From contig CAJVXI010000009.1 in the NCBI GenBank assembly GCA_913009635.1, forward strand, positions 1-36,547: a DNA stretch of 36,547 bases. The letters are read 5' to 3'. Below, one piece after another: positions 7,631-16,761 of this stretch; the stretch's first letter is position 1; every line of letters starts with the position of its first letter. The translations under genes were made by a program, and so were the position numbers. The notes beneath the pieces were generated by a model. It saw only the letters and a list, made by a program, of their open reading frames with translations. It searched no databases and was not told the DNA's origin. This DNA is from an uncultured bacterium. GTDB lineage: Bacteria; Patescibacteriota; Minisyncoccia; UBA6257; UBA9933.

Positions 7631-9749
7631 TATCAAAATATACTTCTCTTGGCCTGGCTCCTTCGCCTGGGCCTATTAATCCTTTAGCTTCCATTATATC
7701 AAGAAGCCGCGCCGCGCGCGCGTAACCGATTTTTAATCGACGCTGGAGCAAAGAAGCGGACGCTTTTTTGGCTTCTTTTATTACGTTTATAGCTTCATCA
7801 AAAAGCTCGTCTTCATTATCGTTTACGTAGTCGTCAAAAGTAATGCCGTTATTTTCGCCATTTTCTCCATTTTTGGTCGGAAATTCCACTTCTTCTTGTT
7901 CAATTTCTTCATTATTTTCTTTTATAAACCTTACTACTTTATTAATTTCTTCTTCGGAAAGATAAGCGCCTTGAATTCTCTTTGGTTTTGAGAAGTCCGA
8001 AGAAATGAAAAGCATATCGCCTCCGCCGAGCAATTTTTCAGCCCCGGCGGTGTCAAGAATTGTTCTGGAATCAACATTGGAAGCAACTTGCAGGGCGATT
8101 CTTGAAGTAATATTAGCTTTAATAAGCCCTGTAATAATTTCCACCGAAGGACGCTGCGTAGAAACAATTAGATGAAGTCCTGTGGCTCGAGCCATTTGCG
8201 CTAATCTGACAATAGAACCCTCAACTTCACGGCCGTAACTTGTCATTAAGTCCGCCAGTTCGTCAATTACTATTAATAGATAAGGAAGCTGTTCGTCGGG
8301 AGATTTCTTGTTGTATGCTTGAATATCGCGGCATCCGTTGTTAAGTAATAATTCGTAGCGCTGCTCCATTTCTTGAATTGCCCACTTAAAAACTCCTATC
8401 GCTTTTTTAGTTTCAGTAACCACGGGAGCGATCAGATGGGGTATGCCTTCATAAATTGAGAGTTCAACCCGTTTTGGGTCAATAAGAGCCATTTTTAAAG
8501 TTTCCGGAGAATTTTTATATAAAAGGGAAACAATAAGAGAGTGTAGAGCTATTGATTTTCCGGCGCCGGTCGCGCCTGCGATTAAAAGGTGCGGCATTTT
8601 ATCAATATTCGCGAAAATTGGTTCGCCGCTTACATCACGTCCCAAAACAAAACTCAATAATCCGGAGTCAGTAAATTCGGAATAAGCCATTAAGCTGCCG
8701 AGTCGGACAAGAGCAGCGGCTTTATTCGGCACTTCAATACCTACCAATGATTTTCCGGGAATTGGCGCTTCAATTCTAAGCGGATGCGCAGCCAAAGCCA
8801 ATGCCAAATCTTGATTAAGAGCTAAAATCTTTGATAATTTAACGCCTTCAGCCGGTTTAAGAGTATAACGGGTGACCTTCGGCCCTATATTTATTTCGCC
8901 CATTTCAACCGGAATGCCAAAGCCGTCTAAAGTTCTTTTAATGATATTCGCGTTAGCGCGAAGGTCTCCCGGAGTTGGTTTTTCAATTGATGATTTAAGC
9001 AAGCTAAGCGGCGGAAAATTGTAATTAGTTTTTAGCTTTAAGTTTTTAGTTTTAAGTTCTTTGGGCCCAAAACCAATAGCCGCAGAAATTTTTTCTTTAA
9101 TCGGTTTTTTCTCTTCCGCAATTTCTATTTCTTCTTCTGCTTCGTCTCTATTTTTTTCATCGTCAATTTCTTTATCGTCAATTTCTTTTTCTATTCCTTT
9201 TACTTCTAACGGTTTGGATTCTTTAATTTTTTCTTCGTCTTCATCGGGCTTTGGGCGCCTTTTTATTTTAATGGGGATATTAAGGGTAATGAGAAGCGAA
9301 GCTATTAAAATAGCCATGATTATCACGATAGAAGCTGTGTATCCGAACGGAATTTCCAACGCGCCTATAATATTCCCGCTTATCCCGCCTTTATCCGGAA
9401 AAATTATATCAATTAGTCCCAAGCCGGAAAGCACAAAAAGAGCCGCTCCAATAAAGGTTATTTGATAGATTTTTTTGCGTTCGGAAAAAAGAAAAACCCC
9501 TGCTATTATTAAAAAAATTGTTGGTAAAAGATAATACCCCAAACCGAATAGTTTTCCAAAAATTTTATAAATAAAATTACCAACCGGTCCGGCATTTTGG
9601 AAACTGGCTAAAATAAAAATTATGGAAATTCCCAAAAACATGATTGCCCAGATACTTTTTTTGGTTTCCGGATGCAGTTGAGAATCCACTACTTCTTCTA
9701 TTTTGTGCTTTTTTTTATTTAGATTTTTCTTCTTTTTTTGTCGCGGCAT
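7614..9749 (-). CDS. ftsK: DNA translocase FtsK/SpoIIIE
   Basis: IAGATGAGKSIALHSLI, MALIDPKRVELSIYEGIPHL, YLLIVIDELADLM, ARATGLHLIVSTQRPSVEIITGLIKANITSRIALQVAS, gamma domain ASLLQRRLKIGYARAARLLDIMEAKGLIGP. ORF opens at 9782, but the first 11 codons come from an inverted repeat; MPRQKKKK at 9749 is the likelier start. Confidence 0.95.
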   Translation of the reverse strand: MPRQKKKKNLNKKKHKIEEVVDSQLHPETKKSIWAIMFLGISIIFILASFQNAGPVGNFIYKIFGKLFGLGYYLLPTIFLIIAGVFLFSERKKIYQITFIGAALFVLSGLGLIDIIFPDKGGISGNIIGALEIPFGYTASIVIIMAILIASLLITLNIPIKIKRRPKPDEDEEKIKESKPLEVKGIEKEIDDKEIDDEKNRDEAEEEIEIAEEKKPIKEKISAAIGFGPKELKTKNLKLKTNYNFPPLSLLKSSIEKPTPGDLRANANIIKRTLDGFGIPVEMGEINIGPKVTRYTLKPAEGVKLSKILALNQDLALALAAHPLRIEAPIPGKSLVGIEVPNKAAALVRLGSLMAYSEFTDSGLLSFVLGRDVSGEPIFANIDKMPHLLIAGATGAGKSIALHSLIVSLLYKNSPETLKMALIDPKRVELSIYEGIPHLIAPVVTETKKAIGVFKWAIQEMEQRYELLLNNGCRDIQAYNKKSPDEQLPYLLIVIDELADLMTSYGREVEGSIVRLAQMARATGLHLIVSTQRPSVEIITGLIKANITSRIALQVASNVDSRTILDTAGAEKLLGGGDMLFISSDFSKPKRIQGAYLSEEEINKVVRFIKENNEEIEQEEVEFPTKNGENGENNGITFDDYVNDNEDELFDEAINVIKEAKKASASLLQRRLKIGYARAARLLDIMEAKGLIGPGEGARPREVYFDRMTDD

Positions 9750-9765
9750 TTTAATTTTTTGGTTT

Positions 9766-9815
9766 GATGTCGGACTTCCCAAATATTAAATATTGTTTTT
9801 AGGAAGTCCGACATC
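9766..9815. repeat. 14-bp perfect inverted repeat GATGTCGGACTTCC-N22-GGAAGTCCGACATC upstream of ftsK
   Basis: Direct sequence comparison of the two arms (9766-9779 and 9802-9815). Confidence 0.85.
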
Positions 9816-10160
9816 GCAATATTGAAATTTAATAAAACAATTATCTTAATTTTAAGATAGTTTTTAATAATAATCAATGGAATTTATTTATTTTCTCGCG
9901 CGCCGAATCGTAAAAGTCCGATGTTGACAAAATGTTAATAAGTTGGTGATTACTGGATTTTTTGCTTAGGTTTTTAATGTTTTTTGTTGATACGCAAAAT
10001 TTGACAAGCTTTACCGTTTCGTATTAAATAGTATCTATCTTGACAGTTGGAGGTAGGTGGAATACATTTAGCGAAATGTGAATATCGGTTAAATTCCGCG
10101 TAATTATATAATTATGAAAAACAGGACGTATAAAATAAAAAATTTAGAAATAAACAAATT

Positions 10161-10192
10161 GCCGAACGCGAATTTTTCGCGTTTGGCTTTTT
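10161..10192 (+). terminator. Rho-independent terminator/attenuator in the tasA-like operon leader
   Basis: GCCgAACGCGAattttTCGCGTTtGGCTTTTT about 75 bp upstream of the first tasA-like CDS, with no annotated gene before it. Confidence 0.7.
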
Positions 10193-10268
10193 AATTTGTT
10201 TTTAAAACAAAGGTCGAGAAAAACAATTCAAATTAAAAATTAAATTATTAACAATTAAAATTAACTAT

Positions 10269-11225
10269 ATGAAAAAAATATTATTGAGCGTTGGAATACT
10301 CGCGGTTGTCGGAGCGATTGTCGTTGGAGCCACGGGCGCTTTTTACGGCGATACTGAAACATCAACTGGCAACACATTTACCGCGGGTTCCATTGAGTTA
10401 AAAGTGGACAGCGAATCCTATTACAACGGCATGGTTTGCACCGAAGACGGTTGGCAGCCTTCAAACAATGAAGAATTTGGAGAAGTTGTAGGATTTCCAA
10501 TTCAAGGAACTAACTGCGACGGTACATGGGAAGAAACAGATTTAGAGGGTGGAGTGCACACTTTCTTTAATTTCTTGGATTTGAAGCCAGGTGACCATGG
10601 AGAAAACACAATCTCGCTTCATGTATATGACAATGACGCATGGGGCCAATTTGTGATTGATGGAATTATTGACAGGGACAACAGTTGTACGGATCCAGAA
10701 GATGCTGAAGACGCAGAAAATGGAAACTGTTCTAATCCTAATGGTGATGGCGAAATTGACGATTACCTTTTATTCACCGGATGGCTTGACCAAGGAAGGA
10801 CTCCTGGATTCCAAAATGTGGATGCGGATGGAAATCTAATTGACAGGGATGATAACAGTGAGAATGGCATTCAATTAGTTGACTCGCTTGAAGGAAATAA
10901 TATCTACGATAGCGAATATGAAGGAGTGCCATTCTGGTATGAAGAGAATATAGGCAATCTTACGCATGAGCTTTCAGACGTTCTTTCAGCAGCGTATGAT
11001 TACTATTGTTTAGATTATGAGAATGTTAGTGCGGATGGCCACAATGATTACGGTCTTTGCCAGGGATTGGCATTTGACGGACGAATGGTTGGAAGCACAA
11101 CATATTACTTTGGTCTTGCATGGGATTTCCCGCTTGAATCAGGTAATGACGCGCAGACAGACGAATACACAGCTGACATGACATTCAAGGTCGAACAGTT
11201 CAGAAATAACCCAAATCCATTTTAG
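10269..11225 (+). CDS. SipW-dependent-type signal peptide protein, TasA/camelysin-like (paralog 1)
   Basis: MKKILLSVGILAVVGAIVVGATGAFYGDTETSTGNTFTAGSIELKVD leader; DLKPGDHGENTISLHVYDND; Asp/Asn-rich loops. Confidence 0.85.
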   Translation: MKKILLSVGILAVVGAIVVGATGAFYGDTETSTGNTFTAGSIELKVDSESYYNGMVCTEDGWQPSNNEEFGEVVGFPIQGTNCDGTWEETDLEGGVHTFFNFLDLKPGDHGENTISLHVYDNDAWGQFVIDGIIDRDNSCTDPEDAEDAENGNCSNPNGDGEIDDYLLFTGWLDQGRTPGFQNVDADGNLIDRDDNSENGIQLVDSLEGNNIYDSEYEGVPFWYEENIGNLTHELSDVLSAAYDYYCLDYENVSADGHNDYGLCQGLAFDGRMVGSTTYYFGLAWDFPLESGNDAQTDEYTADMTFKVEQFRNNPNPF

Positions 11226-11262
11226 GATAAAGGTTGTTGCTGAAAAAATTACTAAAAATTAA

Positions 11263-11310
11263 TCCCATTAGAGCTTATAGATTTTTTAAAAAATCTTACC
11301 TCTAACGGGA
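11263..11310 (+). promoter_or_regulatory. Long hairpin between the two tasA-like paralogs
   Basis: CCCATTAGAG...TAGATTTTTTAAAAAATCTTA...CTCTAACGGG, about 10-bp outer and >10-bp inner stem. Confidence 0.55.
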
Positions 11311-11321
11311 CAAGTAAAATT

Positions 11322-12671
11322 ATGAAAAAAATATTATTAAGCATTGGAACGCTCGCGATTGTCGGAGTCGTTGTCGCTGGAGCTACCGGAGCTATTTTCT
11401 CTGATACTGAAGTGTCAACGGGAAATACTTTTACGGCAGGCGCCATTGACTTGACGATTGATAACGAGAGTTACTACAATGGGGTATTTAGCACAAGCAC
11501 AAGCTGGCTTCAAAGAGATCTTGATGGTGAACTCTTCTTTGATTTCAGAGATCTAAAGCCGGGTGATTATGGTGAAGATACTATTTCACTTCATGTAAAT
11601 GACAACGACTCATGGCTTTGTGCAGATGTTAAACTTACAAGCAACCAAGATAATGGCTCAACAGAACCAGAGCTGAATGATGAGAATCCTTATACAGGAA
11701 GTAGAGGAGAGCTTGCAGATAATGTGAACTTTATTTGGTGGGCAGATGACGGAGACAATGTTTACGAGACAGGTGAAGTTCTTCTTCCAGCTGGCTCATT
11801 GGGTAGTTTAGCTGTAGGACAAACTGCAACAGTAGCTCTTGCTGATTTAAATGGAAATATTTGGGATAAATCAGGCCCGCTTCTTGGAGGTTCAGCTAAA
11901 TATATAGGAAAAGCATGGTGTTTTGGAAATCTTACGGAAACACCTGTGACACAAGATGGACACGGTGATCAATTAGACCCAACAGTAAATCCTGGGTTTA
12001 CTTGTGATGGTTCACAAGAGAATAACGAAACCCAAACCGATAGTTTGACTGCTGATATTAGCTTTAGGGCTGTACAATCACGACACAATGAAAGTTTTGT
12101 TTGCGACTTAGGAGGCCCAGTTGTTGAACAGAGGCATATAAGCTTAGAGAACAAAGATAAAGATAATAAATGGGAGATAATATCTGATGACCTGATTTGG
12201 GGTGATATTGACTATTCTCACAATGACACAACCTTTCACGGGATAGTTACAGGTCAAGGTTTAGAACCTATTTCAAAATATCAAATAACCTTGAATGGTC
12301 CTAATGTTGGTTCTGAAAGCGGATGTTCTTTCACTAATACATCTTTAGGAAATTTTGGTTTAAACACTTTCCAAAGCGGTTTCTGGGATTCCGCAGCGCC
12401 TAATCTATCATCAACCTGTACTAGTGATGATGAAGAAGGGCTCTATAACATGGATCTAGTAAACGACCACTATACGATTATTACAGATGGAGCAGGTGCA
12501 TTTACTTATAACTTTAACATTGCTTTGCCAGCAGGCGATTATAGCGATGTAAAAGTTTTGGTTAAGAAAATGTTGGATACTCACGTATCTCCATGGTCTG
12601 ATACTGGACAAGGATATCCTGCTTTCAACTTGTATGAAACAGCGTCAATTAGCTTTACAGTAGTAAACTAA
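11322..12671 (+). CDS. SipW-dependent-type signal peptide protein, TasA/camelysin-like (paralog 2)
   Basis: MKKILLSIGTLAIVGVVVAGATGAIFSDTEVSTGNTFTAGAIDLTIDNESYYNGV; DLKPGDYGEDTISLHVNDNDSW shared with paralog 1. Confidence 0.87.
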   Translation: MKKILLSIGTLAIVGVVVAGATGAIFSDTEVSTGNTFTAGAIDLTIDNESYYNGVFSTSTSWLQRDLDGELFFDFRDLKPGDYGEDTISLHVNDNDSWLCADVKLTSNQDNGSTEPELNDENPYTGSRGELADNVNFIWWADDGDNVYETGEVLLPAGSLGSLAVGQTATVALADLNGNIWDKSGPLLGGSAKYIGKAWCFGNLTETPVTQDGHGDQLDPTVNPGFTCDGSQENNETQTDSLTADISFRAVQSRHNESFVCDLGGPVVEQRHISLENKDKDNKWEIISDDLIWGDIDYSHNDTTFHGIVTGQGLEPISKYQITLNGPNVGSESGCSFTNTSLGNFGLNTFQSGFWDSAAPNLSSTCTSDDEEGLYNMDLVNDHYTIITDGAGAFTYNFNIALPAGDYSDVKVLVKKMLDTHVSPWSDTGQGYPAFNLYETASISFTVVN

Positions 12672-12774
12672 TTTAGCTTTTCTTAGATAATCGTTAATTT
12701 CTAAACGATTTGTTAAAGCTTTTTAGCCCTGTTCCGCGCGCTTGAGACACGCGGGACATGGCGATAAAGGCTTT

Positions 12775-13326
12775 ATGAAAAAATTATTAAAAATCGCGTA
12801 TTATATTCTGTTTGCGGCAATTGTCGCCGTCGCTTTGCTTTTAATCGTTTCCATTTTCCCGATTACCGGAAATTACGAGGTGAAGATTGTGCTTTCAGGT
12901 TCTATGGAACCTGCAATCAAAACGGGGAGCGTGGTCGTGATTAAACCAGAGCTCAATTATAAAATAGGCGACATAATCACTTTCGGCAAAGACACGAAGA
13001 AAGATATTCCGACAACTCATAGAATAGTTGAGACGCGCGCTATTAGCGGAAAAATGCTTTATACTACCAAAGGAGACGCGAACGGAGATCCGGACGCGCG
13101 GGAAGTTCGTGAAAAGGAAATCATAGGCAAAGCGATTTTTTCCATTCCGTATTTGGGCTATATGCTTGATTTCGCCAAGAAGCCGATTGGATTCGCGCTT
13201 ATAATAATTGTTCCGGCAATTGTAATCGCTTATGATGAAATTAAAAAAATATGGAAGGAGATAAAAAGGATGCGAAAGAAAAAACAAAATAATATTGAAC
13301 AAGACAAGGATGTAGGAGAATTATGA
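12775..13326 (+). CDS. Signal peptidase I, SipW/ER type
   Basis: VLSGSMEPAIKTGSVVVI (catalytic Ser), TTHRIVE (His of the Ser-His dyad), TKGDANGDPD; N- and C-terminal TM helices. ORF opens at 12742; ATG 12775 preferred. Confidence 0.9.
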   Translation: MKKLLKIAYYILFAAIVAVALLLIVSIFPITGNYEVKIVLSGSMEPAIKTGSVVVIKPELNYKIGDIITFGKDTKKDIPTTHRIVETRAISGKMLYTTKGDANGDPDAREVREKEIIGKAIFSIPYLGYMLDFAKKPIGFALIIIVPAIVIAYDEIKKIWKEIKRMRKKKQNNIEQDKDVGEL

Positions 13327-15419
13327 TAAACCAAAAATTAAAATTTATAATAGTTTTCTTTTTAATAATCGGATTGAATTATTCCGGGATTTTTGCGATA
13401 AGTCAGGCATTGGCTTTTTACGGAGATTATGAAAATTCTGGCGGTAATTTGTTTATCGCGGGCGCGCTTGATTTTTCGCTTGATGATAAGGGCTTTAACC
13501 CTGTTGAATCGTCCATTAGTTTGGAGCCGGGAGATATTACATGGAAAAACATTGATGTTGTTCCGGAAAACGATTCCAACCCGTTTCAGTATTACGTGGA
13601 ATCGGATAATTTCAGCGGAGACAGCGACTTTTGCGACGCGCTTGATGTAGACGCGAAAGTTGAAGGGACTCAAGTGTATTCAGGCGATTTAAATAATCTT
13701 TTAACCGAAGCCACAACCACATTGGACTCGTGGAATTTTGAATTTGGAATGGGCGTTAATAATCTTCAAAACAAAGTATGCAATTTTGATATTGTGTATA
13801 ACGGCTGGCAGACAAGGAACAATATTCCTGAATATGGAGACGGAGGATATTCCGACACTGAACGCGTTTCAAGCGCTATTTCTTCCTGGGGTCTTAGATT
13901 GAATAAAGTGTATTACGATGTCGCGTCTGACAGAGGAGAAGAAGGCGATAATGAATGGGTGGAGATTTTCAACCAGACAAGCGTCCCACTTGATATTTCA
14001 GGATGGGAGATTTGTGACAATACTTCATGCGACATTATTCCCGCTTCCGACCCTATCCCCGCGATGGGATACGGAGTCATAACAGGAACAAGCACTACTT
14101 GGGGATATTGGTATGTTCCGGATGAAATAGTGAAGATTATTCTTCCTGACGGTGAAATAGGCAACGGGCTTGGAAATGATGGAGACGCGCTTTTTCTCAA
14201 GCGCCTTGACGGAACTATTATTGACCAAATGAATTGGCAATCAAACACGGATGTATGGAATCCTGGAGCCGTTGACGTAGCGGAAGGAAACGTGCTCGCG
14301 CGCGTTCCGAACGGATACGACACTGACCAGCCAAGCGATTGGAAAGAACTTGTTCCGCCGGAAGTTGATTTGATATATCCTGACGAAGAAGGAAGCTATA
14401 CGTGGTATTGGACGCATAGTTATGAAATACAATGGACGGCGACAAATCCAAATGGAGATGACGCTGATTTAGCGATTGACCTTTATTACATAAAAGACGT
14501 TAACCATGATGATGAGATAAGCGAGGGCGACACAAAACATAATATTGTGATGGGCACGGCAAACGACGGAGCGTATTCGTGGATTGTTCCAAGCGGATTT
14601 ATTGGATATATCTGGATAGAGCTTATAGCCACGGGGCCGGAAAATCCTATGCTTAACAGCAAGACCATAGGAGGAGACATATGGGACCCATTACCTATAT
14701 TCCTTTGGGAGAGCGACCCTCAGGCGGTTTTGGACGCGCTTGAGAATCCTGACGATGCGGGAGAAGGCGAAGTGATTGACGCGAAAGAAATATCGTTATT
14801 GCAAGGTGAAAATGAGAATGAAAACATCGTGGAAGAGGAAACCGTTGTTGAAGAAGAGTTGATTATAGAAACCGCGGAGGACACTGCGGATGGCGCCGTG
14901 GAGGACGTCGTGGAAGAAACAGCCACGAGTACGGAAGAAATTATTACAGAAGAAATGGTTGAGGAGGAAACCGCGACATCAACGCAAGAAATAATAATTG
15001 AAGAAGAGGATGAGGCGACTTCAACTCCGGAAATGGCGATTATTGAAGAAGAATCAACCGAGGAAACAGCATCTTCTACGCCTGAAACGTTTCTTTATGA
15101 ATCGGAAGAAGAAAATGGCGGAATCGCGACTTCAACTCCTGAAATAATTATTGAAGAAGTTGTGGAGGAGATAACTGAAGAAGAGATTATTGAAGATGAA
15201 GTTATCGCGGAAGATGAGTCCGAAAGCGATGCTGAAGAGCCAGCAGTTGAGGAAGAAGTCATAGAAGAACCAATAATTGAAGAAGAAATTATTGAAGAGC
15301 CAGTAGTTGAAGAAGAAGTCATAGAAGAACCAATAATTGAAGAAGAGGAAGTTATTGAAGAAGCTCCCGTTGAAGAAATAATAGAGCCGGAAATAACGCC
15401 GGATCCAGTCGTTGAATAA
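13323..15419 (+). CDS. Secreted protein: TasA-like N-terminal region, lamin-tail (LTD)-like domain, long acidic Glu/Val/Ile repeat tail
   Basis: ALAFYGDYENSGGNLFIAGALDFSLDD; LRLNKVYYDV...NEWVEIFNQTSVPLDISGWEICDN (LTD-like); C-terminal EEEVIEEPIIEEE repeats. Confidence 0.75.
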   Translation: MINQKLKFIIVFFLIIGLNYSGIFAISQALAFYGDYENSGGNLFIAGALDFSLDDKGFNPVESSISLEPGDITWKNIDVVPENDSNPFQYYVESDNFSGDSDFCDALDVDAKVEGTQVYSGDLNNLLTEATTTLDSWNFEFGMGVNNLQNKVCNFDIVYNGWQTRNNIPEYGDGGYSDTERVSSAISSWGLRLNKVYYDVASDRGEEGDNEWVEIFNQTSVPLDISGWEICDNTSCDIIPASDPIPAMGYGVITGTSTTWGYWYVPDEIVKIILPDGEIGNGLGNDGDALFLKRLDGTIIDQMNWQSNTDVWNPGAVDVAEGNVLARVPNGYDTDQPSDWKELVPPEVDLIYPDEEGSYTWYWTHSYEIQWTATNPNGDDADLAIDLYYIKDVNHDDEISEGDTKHNIVMGTANDGAYSWIVPSGFIGYIWIELIATGPENPMLNSKTIGGDIWDPLPIFLWESDPQAVLDALENPDDAGEGEVIDAKEISLLQGENENENIVEEETVVEEELIIETAEDTADGAVEDVVEETATSTEEIITEEMVEEETATSTQEIIIEEEDEATSTPEMAIIEEESTEETASSTPETFLYESEEENGGIATSTPEIIIEEVVEEITEEEIIEDEVIAEDESESDAEEPAVEEEVIEEPIIEEEIIEEPVVEEEVIEEPIIEEEEVIEEAPVEEIIEPEITPDPVVE
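15240..15363. repeat. About 60-bp tandem repeat encoding EEP.VEEEVIEEPIIEEE
   Basis: GCCAG[C/T]AGTTGA[G/A]GAAGAAGTCATAGAAGAACCAATAATTGAAGAAGA starts at 15240 and again at 15300. Confidence 0.8.
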
Positions 15420-15427
15420 ATAATATT

Positions 15428-16690
15428 ATGAATTACGCGAAATACATTACATATACATTTTTGAAAATAGCGGCAATATCAGCGACTGTGTTTTTATTTA
15501 GCGCGTCTTACACGTACGCGGTAGTAGAACTTCCGTCTCTTGTTGTTAAATTTGAATCCGCCCCGCTTTTTAAAGAAGTGAATATTATTCCTGGAGATGG
15601 CGTAACAAAGACGGTTACTGTTACGAATAATTCAGGCGAGAGTCAGGACATTATAGTTGAAGCTACAAAAGCGATAGATGACGACGGATTGGGAGATGTA
15701 TTAAATCTTGTAATTTCCGAAGCTTCTAACAAGTTTTACGACGATACATTGGGCAGTTTTTTACGAAACGGAGAAGTTTCACTTTCCGCCTTATCAAGCG
15801 GCGGCACAAGAGTGTATTCTTTCGCTGTTTCTTTTGAAGACGGCGCGGATAATTCAACTCAAGATAGTATGTTGGGTTTTGATTTATGCGTTGGTTTTGA
15901 GGGAGGAGAAAGCCGTTGCGGAGACACTGTTATTGGCGGAGAAGGAGACACTGGCGATGGCGGAGATGACGGAGGTGGCGGAGGAGGAGAAACTATTATT
16001 CCTGGTTCTGGAGGTGGCGGTGGCGGAGGGGCTCCTATATTGTATATTTATAATGAAACAGTGGCTTCCACAACTCCTCTTGGAATAGCTGTTATAACAT
16101 GGAGAACCAATTACCTTTCAACAAGCCAGGTTATATATGGAATTGACACAGGCGCTCCTTACGCTTTAAACTTAACTTTACCTAATTTCGGTTATCCAAG
16201 TTCCACTCCTGACGATTTAACAAAAGTTATGAATCATTCTGTAACATTGACTGGGCTTATTCCTGGCGAAACTTATCTTTATAGAGTAGTTTCACACGCT
16301 TCCCCTCCTACTGTTGGTTTTGAATACGCATTTACCGTTGTAGTTGCCGCGTCTGCCAGCGAAATACAAGAATTAGGCGGAGAGCCAGGACAACAAGGAG
16401 GAAATAATGAAGAAAATACCGGAAGCGCCGCTGGAAGCGGTTTGCCATACGGGAATGAAGGAGGCGGAGAAGGAACTGCTGGAGCGATTGCCGGAGATGG
16501 AAACGGAACCAGCACCGAAAGTGGTATTAATACCGTAGGTGAAAATAAAGAAAGCGCGAATGGAGCAAGTCTCGCCGCTTCAATTCTTGGAATTTTTGGA
16601 AATTGGTCAAAATTATTCGGCTGGCTTTTGCTGATTCTGCTTTTGATAGTTTTAGTAATTATTATTATTCGTAGGCGCAATCGGGAATAA
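15428..16690 (+). CDS. Membrane-anchored surface protein: beta domain, Gly-rich linker, Fn3-like domain, C-terminal TM + RRRNRE
   Basis: Signal peptide; GDGGDDGGGGGGETIIPGSGGGGGGGA linker; ITWRTNYLSTSQVIYG...HSVTLTGLIPGETYLYRVVS Fn3-like; terminal LFGWLLLILLLIVLVIIIIRRRNRE. Confidence 0.7.
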   Translation: MNYAKYITYTFLKIAAISATVFLFSASYTYAVVELPSLVVKFESAPLFKEVNIIPGDGVTKTVTVTNNSGESQDIIVEATKAIDDDGLGDVLNLVISEASNKFYDDTLGSFLRNGEVSLSALSSGGTRVYSFAVSFEDGADNSTQDSMLGFDLCVGFEGGESRCGDTVIGGEGDTGDGGDDGGGGGGETIIPGSGGGGGGGAPILYIYNETVASTTPLGIAVITWRTNYLSTSQVIYGIDTGAPYALNLTLPNFGYPSSTPDDLTKVMNHSVTLTGLIPGETYLYRVVSHASPPTVGFEYAFTVVVAASASEIQELGGEPGQQGGNNEENTGSAAGSGLPYGNEGGGEGTAGAIAGDGNGTSTESGINTVGENKESANGASLAASILGIFGNWSKLFGWLLLILLLIVLVIIIIRRRNRE

Positions 16691-16712
16691 ATTGTTTTTT
16701 ATGAATTAGCGT

Positions 16713-16737
16713 AAAAACCGCCTTTCGGCGGTTTTTT
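16713..16737 (+). terminator. Rho-independent terminator after the tasA-like operon
   Basis: AAAAACCGCC-tttc-GGCGGTTTTTT. Confidence 0.85.
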
Positions 16738-16761
16738 ATTTTTGTGATATAATTTGTGATA

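Noticed and set aside
9061-9465. 134-aa plus-strand ORF inside ftsK
   Set aside because: Antisense shadow of the acidic FtsK linker (Ser-rich), no homology-like features.
15095-15322. Antisense Ser/Thr-rich ORF (TSSSTTGSSIISSS...) and similar at 14720-14926
   Set aside because: Complement of the Glu-rich repeat region of the sense gene; low complexity and no start context.
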